Shown: positions 1-8,208, numbered from the stretch's first letter. The stretch is 64,000 bases of DNA from Caecibacteroides pullorum (GCF_019239235.1 NZ_JAAZTS010000001.1:399202-463201), one strand, 5' to 3'. The notes: generated by a model from the sequence alone, not told the origin. Program-made: numbers and translations.

Positions 1-1
1 T

Positions 2-250
2 TTTTTGGAAGATGGTGATAAGGTGAAGGCATATGTTTTCTTCAAAGGTCGTTCCATTTTGTTCAAAGAACAAGGTGAAGTTTTATTGCTTCGTTTTGCA
101 AATGATTTGGAAGACTATGCTAAAGTAGATCAGATGCCTGTTCTTGAAGGAAAGCGTATGACGATTCAGCTCTCGCCGAAGAAAGCGACTGGTGCAAAGA
201 AGCCTGCTGCTCCTAAACCGTCGGTTGCTTCTGACACAACGGAAGAATGA
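2..250 (+). CDS. infC: Translation initiation factor IF-3, C-terminal part (partial)
   Basis: The frame is open from the left edge and ends at 250, so only about 82 C-terminal residues are present. They match the IF-3 C-terminal domain, which binds the 30S platform and checks start-codon pairing: the DGDKVK stretch, the FKGR motif and the closing strand before QLSPKK. A Lys/Ala/Pro-rich tail of about 20 residues follows and is expected to be disordered. The next genes, rpmI and rplT, are the classical infC operon partners, which supports the call. The start lies outside the window. Confidence 0.95.
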   Translation, partial: FLEDGDKVKAYVFFKGRSILFKEQGEVLLLRFANDLEDYAKVDQMPVLEGKRMTIQLSPKKATGAKKPAAPKPSVASDTTEE

Positions 251-316
251 AAAAATGAGTAACGCCGTCGGTATAGTGCGTTGCCATCTAGTTTTAATAA
301 TTTAAATATAAGTAAG

Positions 317-514
317 ATGCCAAAGATCAAGACTAACTCCGGTTCAAAAAAGAGATTTACTCTTACCGGAACGGGTAAAATCAAAAGAAAGCATGCTTTT
401 CACAGTCACATTTTGACTAAGAAAACGAAGAAGCAGAAAAGAAACTTATGCCACGCTGCATTGGTTGATATCACCAACGTAAGCCAGGTTAAGGAGCTTT
501 TGGCTATGAAGTAA
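317..514 (+). CDS. rpmI: 50S ribosomal protein L35
   Basis: This is a 65-residue, very basic protein starting [14 protein letters not shown], the usual L35 N-terminus, with the [19 protein letters not shown] core. The length equals the family norm. The frame is open further upstream to 281, but the ATG at 317 gives the canonical N-terminus and was chosen. It lies 66 bases after infC and 101 bases before rplT in the infC-rpmI-rplT operon. Confidence 0.97.
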   Translation: MPKIKTNSGSKKRFTLTGTGKIKRKHAFHSHILTKKTKKQKRNLCHAALVDITNVSQVKELLAMK

Positions 515-615
515 TCAGAAAGCTGCTAAAGAAATTAAAGTTATTAACCGAATGCATTAGCTTGAAGACTGTTGCGTGAAGCAATGGCGCTAACATTCAA
601 AAACAAGTAAAAACT

Positions 616-966
616 ATGCCAAGATCAGTAAATCACGTTGCTTCTAGAGCAAGAAGAAAGAAAATTTTGAAGTTAACCAGAGGTTACTTTGGTGCAAGAA
701 AGAACGTTTGGACCGTTGCCAAGAATACTTGGGAGAAAGGTTTAACTTATGCGTTCCGTGACCGCAAGAATAAGAAGAGAAACTTCCGTGCTTTGTGGAT
801 TCAGCGAATCAATGCTGCTGCTCGTTTGGAAGGTATGTCTTATTCTAAACTGATGGGTGCTTTGCACAAAGCTGGAATCGAAATTAACCGCAAGGTTTTG
901 GCCGATTTGGCTGTTAATCATCCGGAAGCATTTAAGGCTATTGTTGCTAAAGTTAAGGCAGCATAA
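616..966 (+). CDS. rplT: 50S ribosomal protein L20
   Basis: This 116-residue protein begins [16 protein letters not shown] and carries the basic N-terminal extension and globular C-terminal domain of L20, which binds 23S rRNA early in 50S assembly. It is the last gene of infC-rpmI-rplT and is followed after 26 bases by a strong intrinsic terminator. In many bacteria L20 represses its own operon by binding the mRNA. The 101-base gap before the gene could hold such a site, but no clear structure was recognised there. Confidence 0.97.
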   Translation: MPRSVNHVASRARRKKILKLTRGYFGARKNVWTVAKNTWEKGLTYAFRDRKNKKRNFRALWIQRINAAARLEGMSYSKLMGALHKAGIEINRKVLADLAVNHPEAFKAIVAKVKAA

Positions 967-992
967 GCTATTAAAGACAGAAAATTTAATGG

Positions 993-1030
993 AAGTGCTG
1001 GAGACCTGTGAAGTTTCCAGCACTTTTTTT
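993..1030 (+). terminator. Intrinsic terminator of the infC-rpmI-rplT operon
   Basis: AAGTGCTGGA (993-1002) pairs perfectly with TCCAGCACTT (1015-1024), and a run of T residues follows. It separates rplT from the independently transcribed 6S-like RNA. Confidence 0.9.
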
Positions 1031-1039
1031 ATGTTTTTC

Positions 1040-1070
1040 TTGTTTCTTTCATAGAAACTTCTTACCTTTG
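1040..1070 (+). promoter_or_regulatory. Bacteroidetes-type promoter of the 6S-like RNA
   Basis: TTG at 1040-1042, a 20-base spacer and TACCTTTG at 1063-1070 fit the -33/-7 consensus of the phylum. The predicted start is about 1074-1078, exactly where the terminal stem of the RNA begins. Confidence 0.8.
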
Positions 1071-1073
1071 TTA

Positions 1074-1300
1074 TAGAAAAAATAGCCGCATTGATTGGAT
1101 CGGGAAACTCATCAAATTTTACGAAATACCGAGACAAGCTTCGATTCTCAATGGCGGGCCACGCCCTTCGGGGTAACCTTTGAGTCGGTGGATTACAAAG
1201 AGGACGAGCACTCAAATCATGTCTATCGGAGTTTCATCACATCATCGGTGCGGCTTTCTATAAAAAAAGGAATGGTAATTTAGTTGCCATTCCTTTTTCT
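1074..1300 (+). ncRNA. ssrS: 6S RNA (Bacteroidales-1 type)
   Basis: The segment has its own promoter and terminator and would yield an RNA of about 225 nt. Its two ends pair into the long closing stem typical of 6S RNA: bases 1072-1078 with 1256-1262, and 1084-1095 (AGCCGCATTGAT) with 1244-1255 (ATCGGTGCGGCT, including G-U pairs). The Bacteroidales-1 RNA motif, later proposed to be the 6S RNA of this order, is known to lie just downstream of rplT, as here. 6S RNA binds sigma-housekeeping RNA polymerase and damps transcription in stationary phase. The central bubble was not modelled. A 62-codon frame across the region is not credible as a gene. Confidence 0.82.
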
Positions 1301-1302
1301 TG
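1269..1302 (+). terminator. Terminator of the 6S-like RNA
   Basis: GGAATGGTAA (1269-1278) pairs with TTGCCATTCC (1284-1293) and is followed by TTTTTC. This fixes the RNA 3' end near 1298-1302. Confidence 0.85.
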
Positions 1303-1319
1303 TTTTCTCAAGTAGTAAA

Positions 1320-1535
1320 GGGGAATTAGAGTTTCTAAAGTGCCACTTTACGTTCCTCAAGTAGATGTTTAGCGTTCCCAAGTAGATGTTTAGGTAGAAC
1401 ACATTTCTAATAACTGTTTCGTCTTTAAATATGCTTTCATGCTTTCACCAATCTCTAAAGTGTTGGTTTGAAATATTTTAGTGTGAAAGATTGTCTTTCA
1501 CAGTGAAAGCTGGTTTAAGTGTGTGTGAAAGATAT
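1320..1535. repeat. Short degenerate repeats and palindromes in the gap after the 6S RNA
   Basis: The 350-base gene-free gap between the RNA and paaK holds several small repeats. CAAGTAGATGTTTAG recurs almost exactly 21 bases apart at about 1360-1392. TAAAGTG-C-CACTTTA is a perfect palindrome near 1338-1352. GTGAAAGA-TTG-TCTTTCAC is another, near 1482-1502, with further AGTGAAAG and GTGTGAAAG half copies. No coding frame or promoter was recognised. Confidence 0.6.
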
Positions 1536-1539
1536 TATT

Positions 1540-1609
1540 AGGCACGAATAACAAGAATTCACCTATGAAGGAAGGGATCTTTGGGTGTTAATTCATGTTA
1601 TTCGTGCAT
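1540..1609. repeat. Inverted-repeat element, TTAGGCACG family, copy 1
   Basis: The arms GCACGAATAAC (1542-1552) and GTTATTCGTGC (1597-1607) pair perfectly, and the stem continues inward through AAGAATT/AATTCAT. The left end reads TTAGGCACG as in the copies at 15295 and 23706. It lies between the 3' ends of the 6S RNA and the convergent paaK gene, so it may act as a terminator or barrier. Confidence 0.7.
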
Positions 1610-1652
1610 TCTAAAATAAAAGTTCGGATAAAAAAGAGGGTATCTATCCGTC

Positions 1653-2960
1653 CTATTTATTGTTACGCAAATCTTTTACTCGGACAGCTTTTCCTTCGCT
1701 TTGAGGAAGAGTTCCTTTCTTTACGAGTTTTACTTTGGGAGTTACCAATATCTCATCTTTGAGTTGCCGGGTTATCTCTTTTCGTACTTTCTCCAATTCG
1801 ATGTAACTATCTGTCGAGAGGTCGCTGAGTTCTACTTCGACAATCATCTCGTCTTGATTGTTTATCGTATCCAAAGTAATGAGGTAGTTGCTGCCAAGCT
1901 GTGGGAACTGAACCAATACTTTTTCAACCTGCATGGGGAAGATATTGACGCCTTTAATGATGAACATATCGTCGCTACGTCCTTTGATACGGTCTATTCG
2001 CAGGTGAGTTCGTCCGCAAGGGCATTCTCCGGGTAAGATGCGTGTGAGGTCTCGTGTGCGATAGCGTATTAACGGCATCATTTCACGGTCGAGCGTAGTT
2101 AATACCAGCTCACCGATTTCACCGTCTGGTACGGGTTCTCCTGTCTCAGGATTGATGATTTCGACGAGATAACAATCTTCCCAGAAGTGCATGCCGTTTT
2201 GTTCGGTACATTCGAATGCAACTCCGGGACCATTCATTTCTGTCATTCCAAAACTGTTATAGGCTTTGACTCCCAGCATCCGCTCGATTTTCTTTCGTTG
2301 TTCGTCGGTATGTGGTTCTGCTCCGATAACCAATGTTTTCAAACTGGTGTTGGTTGGATCAATACCTTCGGACTGGAACACTTCTGCCAGTCGAATAGCA
2401 TAACTGGGAATGGCGTGCAAGGCAGTTGTTTTGAAGTCGGTGATGAACTTTATTTGTCGCTTGCTGTTTCCAGCTGCAGCAGGGACAGTTAGGGCGCCTA
2501 AACGTTCTGCACCATATTGGAAACCAAGTCCGCCTGTAAACATACCATAACCTGAGCTGTTTTGGAATACGTCAGTTTTGCGGATACCAACCATATATAA
2601 ACATCTAGCAACCAAGTTGGCCCAGGAATCCAAGTCGTGCTGTGAATGTACGATAACCGTGGGCGTTCCTGTCGTGCCACTTGAGGAATGAATACGTACC
2701 CCGTCTTCACGCATATTACCAGCTACCAGGCCGAAAGGATAATTGGCACGCATGTCGGCTTTGGTTGTGAAGGGTATTTTACGTATGTCTTCAAGGGAGT
2801 TAATACTGTCTGCTGTAATGTTATTTTCTTGAAAAACCTTTTTGTAAAAAGGCGAATTAGCTGCAATTGCGATTGTTTTTTTCAATCGCTGCAGTTGTAG
2901 CTGGCGAAGTTGTTCGCGCGGCATGGTTTCTATTTCTTGTTCCCAGTATTTGCTATTCAT
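1653..2960 (-). CDS. paaK: Phenylacetate-CoA ligase (AMP-forming)
   Basis: This 435-residue protein has the adenylate-forming enzyme layout: a P-loop-like SSSGTTGTPT at residues 92-101, the FGMTEMNGPG motif after the core, and a C-terminal lid with GRSDDMFIIKG. The CPCGRTH cysteine cluster near residue 310 is usual for PaaK. It activates phenylacetate or related aryl acids with ATP and CoA. It is the third gene after iorA and iorB on the same strand, 22 bases from iorB. This placement suggests a role in interconverting aryl acids and aryl-CoA around the indolepyruvate oxidoreductase. Substrate preference (phenylacetate or indoleacetate) cannot be read from sequence. Confidence 0.93.
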   Translation of the reverse strand: MNSKYWEQEIETMPREQLRQLQLQRLKKTIAIAANSPFYKKVFQENNITADSINSLEDIRKIPFTTKADMRANYPFGLVAGNMREDGVRIHSSSGTTGTPTVIVHSQHDLDSWANLVARCLYMVGIRKTDVFQNSSGYGMFTGGLGFQYGAERLGALTVPAAAGNSKRQIKFITDFKTTALHAIPSYAIRLAEVFQSEGIDPTNTSLKTLVIGAEPHTDEQRKKIERMLGVKAYNSFGMTEMNGPGVAFECTEQNGMHFWEDCYLVEIINPETGEPVPDGEIGELVLTTLDREMMPLIRYRTRDLTRILPGECPCGRTHLRIDRIKGRSDDMFIIKGVNIFPMQVEKVLVQFPQLGSNYLITLDTINNQDEMIVEVELSDLSTDSYIELEKVRKEITRQLKDEILVTPKVKLVKKGTLPQSEGKAVRVKDLRNNK

Positions 2961-2982
2961 GGCGGTTTTGGCTTGTCGAGGT

Positions 2983-3564
2983 TTATATTCTGTTTTCTGC
3001 TATTTCTTTTCCAGCTTCCAGTGCTTTGAGGTTCAGTGCGACAATGTCCTCACCCTTGCGCTGGAAGATTTCACGGATGCTTTCCTTTACCTTTTCGTAT
3101 TCGATGTCAAGGAAGGGAACGGTGGCTCCCAGCAGCACGATATTGGCTACTCGAGGAGAGCCAACTTGTTTGGCAACCTCATTTACGTTCAGGACGATTT
3201 TATGCGGCAGTTTGTCGAGTTCAGCTTTGATGCTTTCTTCTGAGGGGTAGTTGGGAATGTTGATAAACGGTGTTTCGTTCGTAATCAACCATCCTTCCGA
3301 GTTGAGGTAGGGCAGGTAGCGCAAGGCTTCCATCGGGTCCAGAGAAAGGATGATGTCGCATTTTCCTGTCGGGATGAGGTCCGATGCGATGGGTTGGTTG
3401 CTGATGCGGAGGTTGGATTGTACGTCTCCTCCGCGCTGGCTCATTCCGTGTACCTCGGCCTGCTTCATGTAGAGGCCGGATTTCAATGCTGCTTGTCCGA
3501 TGACAGTGGCGATGGAGAGGATACCTTGTCCTCCTACGCCTGACAATATAATATCTTTTTTCAT
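2983..3564 (-). CDS. iorB: Indolepyruvate:ferredoxin oxidoreductase, beta subunit
   Basis: This 193-residue protein belongs to the pyruvate:ferredoxin oxidoreductase gamma/IorB family. It has GVGGQG at residues 10-15 and the EVHGMSQRGG signature, which binds near the CoA/TPP active site. With IorA it oxidatively decarboxylates aryl-2-oxoacids such as indolepyruvate and phenylpyruvate to aryl-acetyl-CoA and reduces ferredoxin. It lies between iorA (7-base gap) and paaK in one operon, so the three steps of aromatic amino acid fermentation are encoded together. Confidence 0.93.
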   Translation of the reverse strand: MKKDIILSGVGGQGILSIATVIGQAALKSGLYMKQAEVHGMSQRGGDVQSNLRISNQPIASDLIPTGKCDIILSLDPMEALRYLPYLNSEGWLITNETPFINIPNYPSEESIKAELDKLPHKIVLNVNEVAKQVGSPRVANIVLLGATVPFLDIEYEKVKESIREIFQRKGEDIVALNLKALEAGKEIAENRI

Positions 3565-3571
3565 GGCTGTC

Positions 3572-5164
3572 TTACTTGTTTCGTTTTTTACGTGCTAAAG
3601 TTTGAATACATTCTCTACGTGGGATGATGACGGAAACTCCCTTGTATTCGATTTCTTCTCGGATAACTTGTTTCATCTCTTCGTAGTTCTTCTTCAGGGG
3701 AACCACCACGCGGATGTGTTCGGGCGCTACGCCGATGCCCTGGCAGATGCTTTCCAGACGTCCGGTGCCGGCCGAGTCTTGTCCGCCGGTCATGGCCGTC
3801 GTCTCGTTGTCAGAGATGACGATGGTGACGTTGGCGTTTTCGTTGACGCAATCGAGTAATCCGGTCATGCCGGAATGGGTGAAGGTGGAATCTCCGATGA
3901 CGGCAACGGCAGGATGCAGGCCTGCGTCAGAGGCTCCTTTGGCCATCGTGATGGAGGCGCCCATGTCGACGCATGAGTTGATGGCATGGAAGGGAGCGTT
4001 GGCTCCCAAAGTATAGCAGCCTATGTCGCTGAACACTTTGTGCGTGGGATATTCTTCTTTCAGCACCTGAGTCAGCACGGTATACATATCGCGATGACCG
4101 CAACCATCGCACAATGCAGGCGGACGCATTTCGACTAAAGAAGGTACGGTGAACTCAGCCTTATTCTCTTTGCCAACAGCACGTGCCACGCTGTCGGGCG
4201 TCAGTTCGCCGTCGGTGGAGAGGGTACCGTCCAGACGGCCTTTCACCTTGACGCCTCTGCCCAGGTAGCCTTTCAGCTGCTTCTCTACAAAGGGTTGGCC
4301 GTCTTCCAGTACGAGGATTTCTTCGCATTCATCAACGAGCTTCATCAGTTGCTTTTTGGGAAGTGGATATTGGCCGATTTTCAATACGGGATATTCGCAG
4401 CCTTCGGGATAGCTTTCCATAAGATAATTATAACCGATACCACAAGCTACGATACCCAATTTTTTGTTAGGACCGTCCACATAACGATTGTAAGGCGATT
4501 CCTCGGAGGTTTTGATAAATTCTTCTTGGCGTTGCAAGAGAACTTTGTAGCGTTTGCGTGCGTTGCCCGGCAGGAGGATAAACTGGCGCGGATCGTCGCT
4601 GAAAGCGAGGTCGTTCTGCGGTTGTTCTGCCTTGTGCTCTACGCCGGAACGTGAGTGGGCTAGGCGGGTGACGATACGCAGCAGGATGGGTTCTCCCATT
4701 TCTTCAGAAAAACGAAATCCATCGTAAACCATGTCATAGGCTTCCTGCTGGTTGCTGGGTTCGTACATAGGAATCAGCGAGAAGTCGCCATAGAAGCGGC
4801 TGTCTTGTTCGTTTTGCGAGGAGTGCATGCTGGGGTCGTCGGCTGCTACGACAATCATGCCCCCCTTTACGCCTGTGATGGCGGCGTTGATGAAGCAGTC
4901 GGCCGCTACATTCATGCCTACGTGTTTCATGCAGACCAGCGAGCGTTTGCCTGCGAAAGACATACCGAGAGCTGCTTCCATGGCTGTCTTTTCGTTGGTG
5001 CACCAGTGGTTATGTATGTTGCGTGTGGCCGTAACAGGGGACGCCTGGATGTATTCTGTGATTTCCGTTGAGGGAGTGCCTGGATAGGCATACACACCCG
5101 ACAGTCCGGCGTCGAGTGCTGCTTGTGCTATGGCTTCATCGCCAAGTAAGAGTTGTTTGCTCAT
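3572..5164 (-). CDS. iorA: Indolepyruvate:ferredoxin oxidoreductase, alpha subunit
   Basis: This 530-residue protein has the N-terminal pyrimidine-binding domain (YPGTPSTEI near residue 27) and a C-terminal thiamine diphosphate domain (CDGCGH at 352-357, GDSTFTHSG at 424-432, DNETTAMTG at 452-460). It pairs with IorB to convert aryl pyruvates to aryl-acetyl-CoA. Many IorA proteins are about 600-640 residues and end in a ferredoxin-like domain with two CxxCxxC clusters. Here the protein ends about 20 residues after VSVIIPRREC, with no such cluster and an ordinary stop. The electron path must therefore use a separate ferredoxin. It is the first gene of iorA-iorB-paaK. Confidence 0.92.
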   Translation of the reverse strand: MSKQLLLGDEAIAQAALDAGLSGVYAYPGTPSTEITEYIQASPVTATRNIHNHWCTNEKTAMEAALGMSFAGKRSLVCMKHVGMNVAADCFINAAITGVKGGMIVVAADDPSMHSSQNEQDSRFYGDFSLIPMYEPSNQQEAYDMVYDGFRFSEEMGEPILLRIVTRLAHSRSGVEHKAEQPQNDLAFSDDPRQFILLPGNARKRYKVLLQRQEEFIKTSEESPYNRYVDGPNKKLGIVACGIGYNYLMESYPEGCEYPVLKIGQYPLPKKQLMKLVDECEEILVLEDGQPFVEKQLKGYLGRGVKVKGRLDGTLSTDGELTPDSVARAVGKENKAEFTVPSLVEMRPPALCDGCGHRDMYTVLTQVLKEEYPTHKVFSDIGCYTLGANAPFHAINSCVDMGASITMAKGASDAGLHPAVAVIGDSTFTHSGMTGLLDCVNENANVTIVISDNETTAMTGGQDSAGTGRLESICQGIGVAPEHIRVVVPLKKNYEEMKQVIREEIEYKGVSVIIPRRECIQTLARKKRNK

Positions 5165-5206
5165 ATCTTTCTTCGTATTTTGTTATGATTCGGGTTATAC
5201 GGATGG

Positions 5207-5240
5207 CAAATATAAGCTTTTACTCTTACATTTAATCAAA
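5207..5240 (-). promoter_or_regulatory. Probable promoter of iorA-iorB-paaK
   Basis: On the minus strand TTTG (complement of 5237-5240) is followed after 22 bases by TATATTTG (complement of 5207-5214). The predicted start leaves a leader of about 38 nt before the iorA ATG. The spacer is slightly long for the consensus. Confidence 0.6.
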
Positions 5241-5241
5241 T

Positions 5242-6273
5242 CTATTTGAAAATCTTTCTTTTGTTCAGTGCATTCCAGTATTTTCGAGCATTTTGCATGT
5301 GTTCGGCGTAAGTTGATGCAAAATTGTGTGTGCCCGAGAAGTCTTCCTTGGCACACATATATATATAGTTGTGTCGCGTGTAGTCGAGGACGGCGTCGAT
5401 GCCAGCGGGAGTGGGGATGCGGATAGGGCCCGGTGGAAGTCCGGCGTTGAGGTAGGTGTTGTAGGGCGAGGGGAATTCCAGGTGGGCATTGGTGATGCGG
5501 CGGAGCGTGAAGTCTTGCAGGGCGAACTTCACGGTGGGGTCGGCTTGCAGGGGGATGCCGGCACGCAGGCGGTTGATGTAGAGTCCTGCCACCATAGGCT
5601 TCTCCTGTCGGTTATTTGTTTCTTCCTCTACGATGGAGGCCAGGGTGGCCACTTCGGCGGGTGTCATGCCCAGCGAATCGGCCTTGGCTCGTCGGGACGG
5701 GTTCCAGAAACGGTCGTGCTCTTTCGTCATACGAGCAAGGAAGTCTTCTGTATCCATGTCCCAGTAGACTTGGTAGGTTTCGGGGATGAACAAGCTGGGC
5801 AGGGTCTCGGGCGTGTAGCCCTGGCGGCTCCAGCGGGTGGTGTCGCGCAGGGCCTGCATGATTTCTGCCGAGTCTATCATCAGTTGGTTGCCCACGTTGC
5901 GGGCCAGCCTGTCCAGCGTGCGCACGCTGCCGATGACCAGATTCATCGGCTCTTGGTGGCCGCGCAGGAGGCGACCAAGAACATGGTAGGCGTTATCGTC
6001 CGGCAGAATAGCGTAGCGACCGGTCTTAACGTGCTCTGGGTATTGTTTCAGGCGGGCTGCCCAGCGCAGGCCGGTCAGATTGCCGGGTGCGGCGGTTTGG
6101 CGCAGTTTGTGGTAGACGGAGTCGGTCGTGTCGTCGCGGTCTATGTAGATGTGGACTTTCTTTTCCGGATGGAACTGTGGTGCCAGCAAGAGCTGATAGC
6201 CGATTCCCAGGCAGAGGACACAGGCTACTGCCAGTATGAGTAGGCTGGAAAACAAAACTTTCTTTTTCGTCAT
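5242..6273 (-). CDS. mltG: Endolytic murein transglycosylase MltG
   Basis: This 343-residue protein has one N-terminal membrane helix (residues 7-30) and a periplasmic YceG/MltG domain. The catalytic glutamate is in LASIVEEETN (Glu216), followed by the characteristic GLPPGPI stretch. MltG cuts nascent glycan strands and so helps set peptidoglycan chain length. The length is typical. It reads away from tRNA-Thr and is separated from it by a terminator. A -7-like box lies just upstream at 6296-6303. Confidence 0.95.
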   Translation of the reverse strand: MTKKKVLFSSLLILAVACVLCLGIGYQLLLAPQFHPEKKVHIYIDRDDTTDSVYHKLRQTAAPGNLTGLRWAARLKQYPEHVKTGRYAILPDDNAYHVLGRLLRGHQEPMNLVIGSVRTLDRLARNVGNQLMIDSAEIMQALRDTTRWSRQGYTPETLPSLFIPETYQVYWDMDTEDFLARMTKEHDRFWNPSRRAKADSLGMTPAEVATLASIVEEETNNRQEKPMVAGLYINRLRAGIPLQADPTVKFALQDFTLRRITNAHLEFPSPYNTYLNAGLPPGPIRIPTPAGIDAVLDYTRHNYIYMCAKEDFSGTHNFASTYAEHMQNARKYWNALNKRKIFK

Positions 6274-6295
6274 GAAACTCTATGTTTTTTTCCCG

Positions 6296-6303
6296 CAAAG
6301 GTA
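6296..6303 (-). promoter_or_regulatory. Candidate -7 box for mltG
   Basis: The complement reads TACCTTTG, a perfect TAnnTTTG box 23 bases before the mltG ATG. No clear TTTG -33 box was seen at the proper distance. Confidence 0.5.
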
Positions 6304-6320
6304 TGCATTTGTATGAAAAG

Positions 6321-6355
6321 AAAAAAGAGATGTCCATTGCGGGCATCTCTTTTTG
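6321..6355 (-). terminator. Terminator after tRNA-Thr
   Basis: AGAGATG (6326-6332) pairs with CATCTCT (6344-6350), with a partly paired inner stem. Both flanks are A/T runs, so it could work in either direction. It sits directly after the tRNA 3' end on the minus strand. Confidence 0.75.
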
Positions 6356-6431
<76 letters not shown>

Positions 6432-6455
6432 AAGTCGTGTTGGGCTTACGGCGTG

Positions 6456-6485
6456 CAAAGGTACAGCTTTATTTGAAACTGCAAA
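6456..6485 (-). promoter_or_regulatory. Promoter of tRNA-Thr
   Basis: The minus strand reads TTTG (complement of 6482-6485), 18 bases, then TACCTTTG (complement of 6456-6463). The predicted start is about 20 bases before the mature tRNA 5' end. Confidence 0.8.
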
Positions 6486-6573
6486 AACTTTGGCCGTTTT
6501 TTTCGAAATATTTTTGGGGACGAGCTTTCCGCAGCCTCGGGTTCCACAGGCTTTCCAGGCGGGGGAACCTCCC

Positions 6574-6800
6574 TTTGTAGGGCTACACAGCGGGTTTCGG
6601 CTTCAGAAAATGCCTTTGTAGGGCTACACAAGCAGGTTTCGGTTTCAAAAAATGCTTTTGTAGGGCTACACGGGCGTTTTTCGGTTTCAGAAAATGCTTT
6701 TGTAGGGCTACACGGGCGTTTTTCGGTTTCAGAAAATGCTTTTGTAGGGCTACACTGGCATTTTTCGGTTTCAGAAAATGGTTTTGTAGGGCTACATACG
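6574..6800. repeat. Tandem array of 41-42 bp units
   Basis: Units begin with TTTGTAGGGCTACA at 6574, 6615, 6657, 6699, 6741 and 6783, giving spacings of 41, 42, 42, 42 and 42. Five full units and a partial sixth are present. Each has the small palindrome TGTAG-GG-CTACA and a shared TTTCGGTTTCAGAAAATGC tail. The array fills most of the 414-base gap between the tRNA promoter and the radical-SAM gene and ends just before that gene's -7 box. The minus strand is open across it as 14-residue repeats, but this is probably only a result of the 42-bp period. Confidence 0.92.
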
Positions 6801-6811
6801 TTTTTTTCTCT

Positions 6812-6819
6812 TACTTTTG
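6812..6819 (+). promoter_or_regulatory. Candidate -7 box of the radical-SAM gene
   Basis: TACTTTTG fits TAnnTTTG and lies 26 bases before the ATG at 6846. The -33 region falls inside the last repeat unit and has no clear TTTG. Confidence 0.55.
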
Positions 6820-6845
6820 CAGGAAAAAGAACGAAAGGAAGGCGG

Positions 6846-8114
6846 ATGAACGAACAAATGCTCCATAAACTGAAGGTGTTGGCCGAGTCGGCCAAGTACG
6901 ACGTGTCGTGCTCGTCGAGCGGCACCGTGCGGCGGGGCAAGGCGGGCATGGTGGGCAACACGGTGGGTGGCGTGGGCATCTGCCACAGCTTTGCCGAAGA
7001 CGGGCGGTGTATCTCCCTGCTCAAGGTGATGCTCACCAACTATTGCATCTACGACTGTGCCTACTGCATCAACCGCCGCAGCAACGACATACCGCGCGCC
7101 ACGCTGTCGGTGACCGAGCTGGTGGAGCTCACCATGGAGTTCTACCGCCGCAACTACATCGAGGGGCTCTTCCTGAGCAGCGGCGTGGTGCGCAACCCCG
7201 ACTACACCATGGAGCGGCTGGTGCGCGTGGCCAAGGACCTGCGGACGGTGCACCGCTTCAACGGATACATCCACCTGAAGAGCATCCCCGGCGCCTCCCA
7301 GGAGCTGGTACACGAGGCGGGGCTCTATGCCGACCGCCTGAGCGTGAACATCGAGATATCCAAGGAGGAGAACCTGAAGCTGCTGGCGCCCGAGAAGGAC
7401 CACCGCAGCGTGTACGCCCCCATGCGCTACATCCGTCAGGGGGTGCTGGAGAACCGTGAGGAGCGGAAGAAGTTTCGCCACGCGCCGCGCTTCGTGCCCG
7501 CGGGGCAGAGCACGCAGATGATTGTGGGCGCCACGGCGGAGACGGACAAGGACATCCTGCGCCTGTCGTCGGCCCTTTACAGCCAACCCACCATGCGCCG
7601 CGTCTACTACTCGGGTTACGTGCCCGTCAATGCCTACGACCCACGCCTGCCCGCCCTGAAGCAGCCGCCATTGGTGCGCGAGAACCGCCTCTACCAGGCC
7701 GACTGGCTGATGCGTTTCTACCAGTTTCAGGTGGACGAGATTGTGGATGATGCCTATCCCGACCTCGACCTCGAGGTGGATCCCAAGCTGGCATGGGCCT
7801 TGCGCCACCCCGAGCAGTTTCCTGTCGACGTCAACAAGGCCGACTACGAGATGCTGCTCCGCGTGCCGGGCATCGGGGTGAAGTCTGCCCGCCTCATCGT
7901 GGCTTCGCGCCGCTTCGGGCGGCTGGGTTACTACCAGCTGAAGAAGATGGGGGCGGTGATGAAGAAGGCGCAATACTTCATCACCTGCAGCGAACTGCCC
8001 ATGCTGACGGTGAACGAGCTGACGCCCCAGGGCGTGCGCCGCTTGCTGGTGAAGAAGAAGGCGAAAGGGGGAGATGACGGGCAGCTGACGCTGGACTTCG
8101 GGGGTGGAGAATAG
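6846..8114 (+). CDS. Putative DNA modification/repair radical SAM protein
   Basis: This 422-residue protein carries the radical-SAM iron-sulfur motif CxxxCxxC at Cys67, Cys71 and Cys74 (CIYDCAYC). Near residues 325-355 it has a helix-hairpin-helix segment (VPGIGVKSARLIV) of the kind that contacts DNA. This combination marks the family usually annotated as a radical-SAM protein linked to uracil-DNA glycosylase-like proteins. Its usual neighbour, the TIGR03915-type protein, is present at 11479 but separated by a protease gene. Codon use is very GC-rich in third positions compared with the envelope genes around 22-24 kb. The reaction is unknown. Confidence 0.88.
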   Translation: MNEQMLHKLKVLAESAKYDVSCSSSGTVRRGKAGMVGNTVGGVGICHSFAEDGRCISLLKVMLTNYCIYDCAYCINRRSNDIPRATLSVTELVELTMEFYRRNYIEGLFLSSGVVRNPDYTMERLVRVAKDLRTVHRFNGYIHLKSIPGASQELVHEAGLYADRLSVNIEISKEENLKLLAPEKDHRSVYAPMRYIRQGVLENREERKKFRHAPRFVPAGQSTQMIVGATAETDKDILRLSSALYSQPTMRRVYYSGYVPVNAYDPRLPALKQPPLVRENRLYQADWLMRFYQFQVDEIVDDAYPDLDLEVDPKLAWALRHPEQFPVDVNKADYEMLLRVPGIGVKSARLIVASRRFGRLGYYQLKKMGAVMKKAQYFITCSELPMLTVNELTPQGVRRLLVKKKAKGGDDGQLTLDFGGGE

Positions 8115-8208
8115 ACTGGGCGAGAAGTCTCTCCATTTATTCGCCCGATTGGAAAAAAATGATTATTTTCGAAGCCTAATAACAATCTGTTTTACCATCT
8201 ATTGATTT

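Noticed and set aside
1095..1283. A 62-codon frame within the 6S-like RNA
   Set aside because: The segment is better explained by the closing stem, promoter and terminator of the RNA.
6574..6800. CRISPR array
   Set aside because: Units follow each other directly, with no unique spacers and no cas genes. The same holds for the arrays at 26379, 32895 and 43318.
6446..7039. A 197-codon minus-strand frame through the first 42-bp array with Cys-rich 14-residue repeats
   Set aside because: Starts inside the radical-SAM gene on the other strand and runs through the tRNA promoter region; same period artefact.
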